Below, piece after piece: positions 14,135-18,175 of a DNA stretch of 18,175 nucleotides (positions are counted from its first letter, which is position 1; each line of letters begins with the position of its first letter). Origin of the DNA: a bacterium. Its GTDB lineage: Bacteria; Bdellovibrionota; FAC87; UBA2466. Location of the stretch: the NCBI GenBank assembly GCA_019750655.1, contig JAIEOG010000408.1, positions 1 to 18,175 of the forward strand. The letters are read 5' to 3'. The notes below the pieces were generated by a model. It had not been told where the DNA came from. It saw nothing but the letters and a program-made list of their open reading frames with translations, and made no database searches. Position numbers and translations under genes: made by a program.

Positions 14135-14157
14135 ACCTACTCGTCGTTTCTCGTTCT

Positions 14158-14178
14158 AAAAGGTAGCGGGTACCTTTT
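14158..14178 (-). terminator. Hairpin overlapping the stop of the 14177-15049 gene, probable intrinsic terminator
   Basis: AAAAGGTA (14178-14171 on the minus strand) and TACCTTTT (14165-14158) form a perfect 8-bp stem around a 5-nt loop, with A and T runs as the outer pairs. It begins within the TAA stop and sits between this gene and tRNA-Ser. The symmetrical A/T ends mean it could work on either strand. Only four of the pairs are in the GGTA/TACC core, so strength is modest. Confidence 0.5.
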
Positions 14179-15049
14179 AACGCCAGCGACGGCGTAGACG
14201 GTTTTTGCAATGCCAACCTCTTTGGCCAGAAGGGCATAGCTGCGTGTTTTGCTGAAGAGACTGTTGCCCGAGTTGTAGTGCCCGTGCCTCATTATTTTCT
14301 TCGGGCGTGAGTGGCTTAGCCTTTGGGGACTGGCGCGCTAATTTCTCGGTTAAACGCGCGTTCTCTTCAGGGGTCGGAAACTCGTCTGGTGGTAGTTGTC
14401 GTGCCTGGCGCCCTAACTCCTTGGTTAAGCGTGCATTTTCTTCAGGGGTTAGTTGTTCGATTTGAAGTGCCCGTATCTTGCTGCTTTGATCGGGCGAGAG
14501 CTGCTTGGCGGCCGGCCGTTGGGTTTCTGCGGCTTTGCGGATCTCGTCCAACAACTCCGGGTCGATGGTCCGGTCGTCGTCACTCAGGGCTGGACGAATG
14601 CGCAGGTACACATAGGAATACCCTCCTTGCGCATCTTGGGTCTTCTGGCCACGCACGGTTATCTGGTTAACTTCCTCGACAGTCTCAAAAGCTACGTCCG
14701 TGCTGGTGGAGACAGTGGAGAGAGCTTTGTTGGTCAACACGGCTTGGAGAGTGAAGGAGCCGATGGAGCCATCCTTTTCTTTCCAGCCGGTTAACTTCAC
14801 GTCGGCCCAGCCCAAACCGTTCTTCTCTTTCACTCGCGCCGTGCCGATAAAACGGTCTTGGACTTTCGCATCGGGTATCAGTGTGAAGACCGTGTTGGGC
14901 GTTGTGAATCCCATGGTTTCCATGCATTCGTTTTGGCCATTTAGGCACTCTGCATTTTCTACTTCTAATAGGAGTTCCGCGGTGGGATCCGCTGCGAGTA
15001 GAGGCGCTGCCGCCAAAAAGACCACTAGAGCCGATGCATAAAACTTCAT
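14177..15049 (-). CDS. Exported protein with four 16-residue C-terminal repeats
   Basis: A 290-aa protein, not recognised. Signal peptide MKFYASALVVFLAAAPLLAA, cut near residue 20. The mature N-terminal half is beta-rich and contains two cysteines at 35 and 42. From 184 on there are four related 16-residue units: LSPDQSSKIRALQIEQ (184), LTPEENARLTKELGRQ (200), PTPEENARLTEKLARQ (225) and LTPEENNEARALQLGQ (247). Each starts with a helix-cap Pro and continues as an amphipathic helix. Two further cysteines (272, 281) and a very basic tail (NRLRRRWR) end the chain. The start at 15049 is chosen for GGAGG 4 nt before the ATG and the signal peptide; the frame itself opens at 15094. A hairpin terminator overlaps its stop. 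Confidence 0.8.
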   Translation of the reverse strand: MKFYASALVVFLAAAPLLAADPTAELLLEVENAECLNGQNECMETMGFTTPNTVFTLIPDAKVQDRFIGTARVKEKNGLGWADVKLTGWKEKDGSIGSFTLQAVLTNKALSTVSTSTDVAFETVEEVNQITVRGQKTQDAQGGYSYVYLRIRPALSDDDRTIDPELLDEIRKAAETQRPAAKQLSPDQSSKIRALQIEQLTPEENARLTKELGRQARQLPPDEFPTPEENARLTEKLARQSPKAKPLTPEENNEARALQLGQQSLQQNTQLCPSGQRGWHCKNRLRRRWR

Positions 15050-15095
15050 AAACCCTCCGATCGGGATAAGGCCACGCGCGGAAAGATCCGTCAAC

Positions 15096-16310
15096 TTAAG
15101 GGGCCTTGGCTTCCCAACGTTGCCGAGCGGTTTCCAAGCGCTGGAGGCGAGTCGGCGTAAGCAGGGTTACGCCCTCGGGCCCGCCCAAGTAGGGCAAGCG
15201 TGCGAGTCCCGAAGTGGTCGCGAGAGCGGCTTCCGGGTGGTTGGCTTTTAGGCGGCTGAATTTCTCGAGGAATGCCACCAGCGTCTCCTGGAGTTGGAGA
15301 TAAAAAGTATAAGCCTCGGTATCGCCTTCAATCCGGCGTTCCAGGGCGAAGAGTTCGTCTTTTATGGCCAAAACTAAGAGGTAGTAGCTGTTTTCCAGGT
15401 CTTCGGGACACGTCTCTAACGCCGAGTGCGTGAGGGCTTCTGCGAATCCCTGAATCACCATCAGCTCCTCGGTCCCCCATTCGACTTCTCGGCGGTCGCT
15501 TACGAAATCATCGACAGCCTTTTGCAAAGTCAGGGGTTTTTTGTCGCGTACTTCAGCGGCGAGAATGGCCCCACGTAGAGCAGCGTAAAGATCCTCCACC
15601 GCCGGTAAGCGTTTGCCCGAATGGCGAAAGCGGTACAGGGAGAGAAATTCTGCGAGTTCTTCTGCGGCTTGGTGGAAATTCGGGAGTAGAAACTTGGGGA
15701 CGTACCCCTTTTCACGAGCCTGAAAAGTAAAGCAGGCCAGGCGAAGGGCCCAGATCGGCGCGCCGTCCGCATTTCTATCGTCAGATGGGGCAAACCATTT
15801 CCACGCAATCGGCTCAACGGTCGCCCAGCCATTCCCCGGAGAAAGCGCAACATAGGCGTTCGACAAATTCCAAAACAGGTCGTCATTTGGCGCTTCGACA
15901 AGCGCATAAGCCTCGGGATCCGAGAAGAGAATCAGTTCTTCTTTCAGATCTTCCAGACGGAACTCGTCACAGCTCCCTAGAGAAGCCAAACACTGCAAGG
16001 CTGCGATACGGGTGTGTAGTCTTTCGGCCGGGTCTGTAATGAGATCCATCAACGCGACCGATACGAGCTCATCTAATTCCCGGTGCAAGGTCCTGAAGCC
16101 TTCGCGGATCTCTGCCTGCCCCGCTGCCGCCTCTCGGCGGTAGTGGACAAGCCGCTCGCGTATAAAAATCCCTAGACCGCTGATAACGTCGGTCCTTTTC
16201 ATCCCGGCCAAGCCCTGTGCAAAAAGAGCATAAATGCAGTCGGTTTGGGCAAAGCTCGGCGCCGAAAACACGAGGGCTAGAAATAGAAGGGAGGCCGGGC
16301 TCTTGGGCAT
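15096..16310 (-). CDS. Exported helical protein of unknown function
   Basis: A 404-aa protein, not recognised. The start at 16310 gives a clean signal peptide (MPKSPASLLFLALVFSAPSF, then A, cut before QTDC). The frame opens upstream to 16505, but that part lies under the hddA-like gene and its leader and is low-complexity. The mature part is mostly helical and acidic. The stretch LVSVALMDLITDPAERLHTR followed by IAALQCLASLG has the look of a HEAT-type helix pair, but no array is evident. No ribosome site precedes the ATG; TGTTATC about 12 nt upstream could be a -10 for a near-leaderless message. The stop is 46 nt from the start of the next exported gene (14177-15049), so the two may be co-transcribed. 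Confidence 0.72.
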   Translation of the reverse strand: MPKSPASLLFLALVFSAPSFAQTDCIYALFAQGLAGMKRTDVISGLGIFIRERLVHYRREAAAGQAEIREGFRTLHRELDELVSVALMDLITDPAERLHTRIAALQCLASLGSCDEFRLEDLKEELILFSDPEAYALVEAPNDDLFWNLSNAYVALSPGNGWATVEPIAWKWFAPSDDRNADGAPIWALRLACFTFQAREKGYVPKFLLPNFHQAAEELAEFLSLYRFRHSGKRLPAVEDLYAALRGAILAAEVRDKKPLTLQKAVDDFVSDRREVEWGTEELMVIQGFAEALTHSALETCPEDLENSYYLLVLAIKDELFALERRIEGDTEAYTFYLQLQETLVAFLEKFSRLKANHPEAALATTSGLARLPYLGGPEGVTLLTPTRLQRLETARQRWEAKAP

Positions 16311-16420
16311 GCGGGGCTGATAACACGAAGCTCGGCCAGAGGAAAGAAGAGCACGCACCGCGGCTGGAGAAGCCTTTACCTGGGGCCTGGGCGGGGGAAA
16401 TGGGGGGTCAAATTTCAGTC

Positions 16421-16440
16421 CCCAAGTGCGAAATCTTGGG
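16421..16440. repeat. Inverted repeat just upstream of the heptose operon
   Basis: CCCAAG (16421-16426) and CTTGGG (16435-16440) face each other across 8 nt, 15 nt before the hddA-like start. The position fits an operator or a leader hairpin, but a 6-bp repeat is weak evidence. The rest of the 145-bp interval up to the divergent gene at 16310 shows no convincing promoter. Confidence 0.3.
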
Positions 16441-16455
16441 TTATTGCTGAGACTT

Positions 16456-17439
16456 ATGATTATCACTCGAAGCCCCTTGCGCATCACCTTGGGAGGGGGC
16501 GGCACCGACCTCCCCTCGTACTACAAAGAGCACACCGGATTTCTGATTTCGGCGGCCATTAACCAATACGTTTTCGTGACCCTGCACCGGGCTTTCGAGA
16601 ATGGCTATGCCTTACGCTATTCCAAAACCGAGCGGGTCGAATCCATCGATAAAATCGAACACCCGCTGATGCGCGAAGCGATCCGCTACACCGGGGTAAA
16701 GGATCCCAACCTCGATATCTCAAGTTTTGCGGACATCCCGGGTGGCACGGGCTTAGGTTCCTCAGGCAGCTTTACGACCGCCTTGCTCAAAGCGCTTTAT
16801 GCACACCAGGGCAAATTCGTTTCGCCGGCTCAGCTCGCAGAAGATGCCTGCCACATCGAAATGGATATTTTGAAAGAGCCTGTCGGCAAACAGGATCAGT
16901 ACATCGCGGCCTATGGCGGGCTTACCTGCTTTGAGTTCCTGCCCGATGGCAAAGTGAACGCCACGCCTTTGAACATCTCCCGGCAATCGCTCTATAGCCT
17001 CGAAGACAACCTCGTGATGTTCTTCACCGGCTATTCGCGCAAAGCCTCGGCGGTGCTCAAAGACCAAGACGACCGCACCAAGCAAAAAGACTCCGACATG
17101 CTCCACAACCTGCACTTTGTGAAGGAACTGGGCATGCGCAGCCAACGCGCGCTGGAGTCCGGCGACTTGTTGGAATTCGGCAAAATGATGCACGAGCACT
17201 GGGAGCACAAAAAGCGCCGGTCGCAAGGCATCTCCAATCCCGATATCGATCGCTGGTATGACCTCGCGCGCGACAACGGCGCTATCGGCGGCAAACTCAT
17301 TGGCGCGGGCGGCGGCGGCTTCTTGTTGTTCTACACAGAAAACAAAATGCACCTGCGCAAAACGCTGTCGGATGAAGGCCTGCGTGAAGTGCGTTTTCGG
17401 TTTGATTTCGACGGCACAAGGTCGGTCATTTCTCCATGA
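16456..17439 (+). CDS. hddA: D-glycero-alpha-D-manno-heptose 7-phosphate kinase (GHMP family)
   Basis: A 327-aa cytoplasmic sugar kinase. Motif 1 is SPLRITLGGGGTDLPSYY (6-23). The ATP loop is DIPGGTGLGSSGSFTTALLK (93-112), the GHMP motif 2, and motif 3 is KLIGAGGGGFLLFY (280-293). This combination, with TDLPSYY and EMDILKEPVGKQDQYIAAYG, is characteristic of HddA-type heptose kinases rather than galacto- or mevalonate kinases. It would phosphorylate C1 of heptose 7-phosphate on the way to GDP-D-glycero-alpha-D-manno-heptose. I start at ATG 16456 because it opens on the conserved MIITRSPLRI; a GTG at 16426 would add ten unsupported residues. The stop overlaps the next start by 4 nt (ATGA), which supports a shared pathway. 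Confidence 0.9.
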   Translation: MIITRSPLRITLGGGGTDLPSYYKEHTGFLISAAINQYVFVTLHRAFENGYALRYSKTERVESIDKIEHPLMREAIRYTGVKDPNLDISSFADIPGGTGLGSSGSFTTALLKALYAHQGKFVSPAQLAEDACHIEMDILKEPVGKQDQYIAAYGGLTCFEFLPDGKVNATPLNISRQSLYSLEDNLVMFFTGYSRKASAVLKDQDDRTKQKDSDMLHNLHFVKELGMRSQRALESGDLLEFGKMMHEHWEHKKRRSQGISNPDIDRWYDLARDNGAIGGKLIGAGGGGFLLFYTENKMHLRKTLSDEGLREVRFRFDFDGTRSVISP

Positions 17440-18158
17440 GCCCCAACCTTCCCCCGATTGCTGTACTAGCTGGGGGAATGGCGACCCGTCTGCGCCCGAT
17501 CACGACCACTATTCCCAAAGCTTTGGTGGATGTAGCCGGGGAACCCTTCATCGCGCACCAGCTGCGCCGCTTGAAATCCGAAGGGTTGCATAAGGTCGTT
17601 CTCTGTTTGGGACACCAGGGCGTGCAGGTTGAGGAATACGTCGGTAACGGCAGCGCTTTCGGCCTGCAAGTTTCTTATTCTTACGACGGTGAAACCCTGC
17701 TCGGCACCGGCGGGGCTCTTTTCCGGGCGCTTCCACAGCTTGGGAAAATCTTCTACGTCACTTACGGTGATACGCTCTTAGACGTTTCTTATGCGGGCGT
17801 TTACAACCGCCTGCAAGCGCACCCGGAAGCTTTGGGCACCATCACTGTCCTGCGTAATGACAACCAGTGGGACACCAGCAATATGGAGTTTGATGGCACC
17901 CATATTCTCGCCTACGAGAAAAAAGCCCCCACCGCGCGGATGCACCATATTGATTACGGGCTGAGCTTGTTGCGGTCTGAGGTGTTGAGCGGTTACCATA
18001 CCGGCCAGAAATTTGACTTAGGGGAAGTTTTCACGTCTTTAATTGGTGCCGGGAAAGTCCTAGGCTATGAAGTAACTAAAAGGTTTTATGAGATCGGAAC
18101 ACCGGAGAGCCTGCAGGAAACGGCCCGGTATTTAAGGGAGCAAAAAAGTGCAAACTGA
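17436..18158 (+). CDS. hddC: Sugar-phosphate nucleotidyltransferase, probable D-glycero-alpha-D-manno-heptose 1-phosphate guanylyltransferase
   Basis: A 240-aa nucleotidyltransferase. LAGGMATRLRPITTTIPKAL (11-30) is the nucleotide-binding signature of the family, with Lys28 as the usual catalytic lysine. LLGTGGALF (88-96) and VTYGDTLLD (108-116, with the metal-binding Asp112) complete the active site, and RFYEIGTPESL is the conserved end. It has no left-handed beta-helix domain, matching the short RmlA/HddC type. The family alone would allow several sugar phosphates. The assignment to GMP transfer onto heptose 1-phosphate rests on its 4-nt overlap with the heptose kinase. The product would be GDP-D-glycero-alpha-D-manno-heptose for capsule, S-layer or O-antigen. 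Confidence 0.85.
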   Translation: MSPNLPPIAVLAGGMATRLRPITTTIPKALVDVAGEPFIAHQLRRLKSEGLHKVVLCLGHQGVQVEEYVGNGSAFGLQVSYSYDGETLLGTGGALFRALPQLGKIFYVTYGDTLLDVSYAGVYNRLQAHPEALGTITVLRNDNQWDTSNMEFDGTHILAYEKKAPTARMHHIDYGLSLLRSEVLSGYHTGQKFDLGEVFTSLIGAGKVLGYEVTKRFYEIGTPESLQETARYLREQKSAN

Positions 18159-18175
18159 CTTGAAGACACACATCA
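18148..18175 (+). CDS. Start of a third operon gene, cut by the window edge
   Basis: GTG at 18148 opens a frame reading MQTDLKTHI to the end of the window. GGGAG lies 7 nt upstream, and the start overlaps the end of the nucleotidyltransferase gene by 11 nt, as in tightly packed operons. In known operons of this pathway a sedoheptulose 7-phosphate isomerase (gmhA) or a phosphatase (gmhB) is common here, but nine residues cannot identify it. Confidence 0.4.

Noticed and set aside
13859..14197. Plus-strand open frame of 112 codons across tRNA-Ser
   Set aside because: Its middle (GGESGIRTHEGCYTLHAFQA) is simply the antisense translation of the tRNA, a well-known annotation artefact; the rest lies on the palindromic element.
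16762..17352. Long minus-strand open frame (196 codons) opposite the heptose kinase
   Set aside because: The plus-strand frame has all GHMP kinase motifs; the antisense frame is a by-product of GC-rich codon use.

Overview
The window looks like a chromosomal segment of a Gram-negative bacterium of moderate-to-high GC. The grounds are many Sec signal peptides, a TlpA-type thioredoxin, a heptose-nucleotide operon for surface glycan, TadA, and a tRNA-Ser with an encoded CCA end. Many lineage-specific exported proteins would fit a group such as the Bdellovibrionota, but no single marker proves this, so the assignment is a weak inference. No phage, IS transposase, CRISPR or resistance genes were seen.

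Layout. (1) 1-4100, all minus strand: an exported TlpA-like thioredoxin, an exported unknown protein, two SAM methyltransferases of different families, and a quinol-monooxygenase-like ABM protein cut by the window edge. A strong intrinsic-terminator hairpin follows tlpA, and the start codon of the next gene lies at its loop. (2) 4219-7431, minus: a 1070-aa superfamily 2 helicase whose reading frame begins with a signal-peptide-like segment. (3) 7504-9159, plus: an exported unknown protein followed immediately by a TetR regulator; this pair is divergent from the helicase. (4) 9156-12660: an exported or membrane unknown protein (minus), tadA (plus), and a large exported disordered Gly/Met-rich protein (minus). 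(5) 12801-13617: a DUF1801 protein and a four-helix membrane protein, transcribed divergently from starts about 22 bp apart. (6) 13618-13998: a gene-free, very palindrome-rich stretch lying just 3' of tRNA-Ser(GGA). It includes a 152-bp element with 26-bp perfect inverted ends. (7) 14177-16310, minus: two more exported unknown proteins, one with four 16-residue repeats. (8) 16456-18175, plus: an overlapping operon for GDP-D-glycero-alpha-D-manno-heptose synthesis (HddA-like kinase, HddC-like nucleotidyltransferase, and the first codons of a third gene).

How they fit together. The only clear pathway is the heptose operon, which would feed capsule, S-layer or O-antigen glycan. tadA and tRNA-Ser are housekeeping. 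Eight proteins carry N-terminal export signals, and six of these have no recognised function. The features most worth following are the apparently exported helicase with its repeated C-terminal region, the terminator that contains a start codon, and the structured element beside tRNA-Ser.
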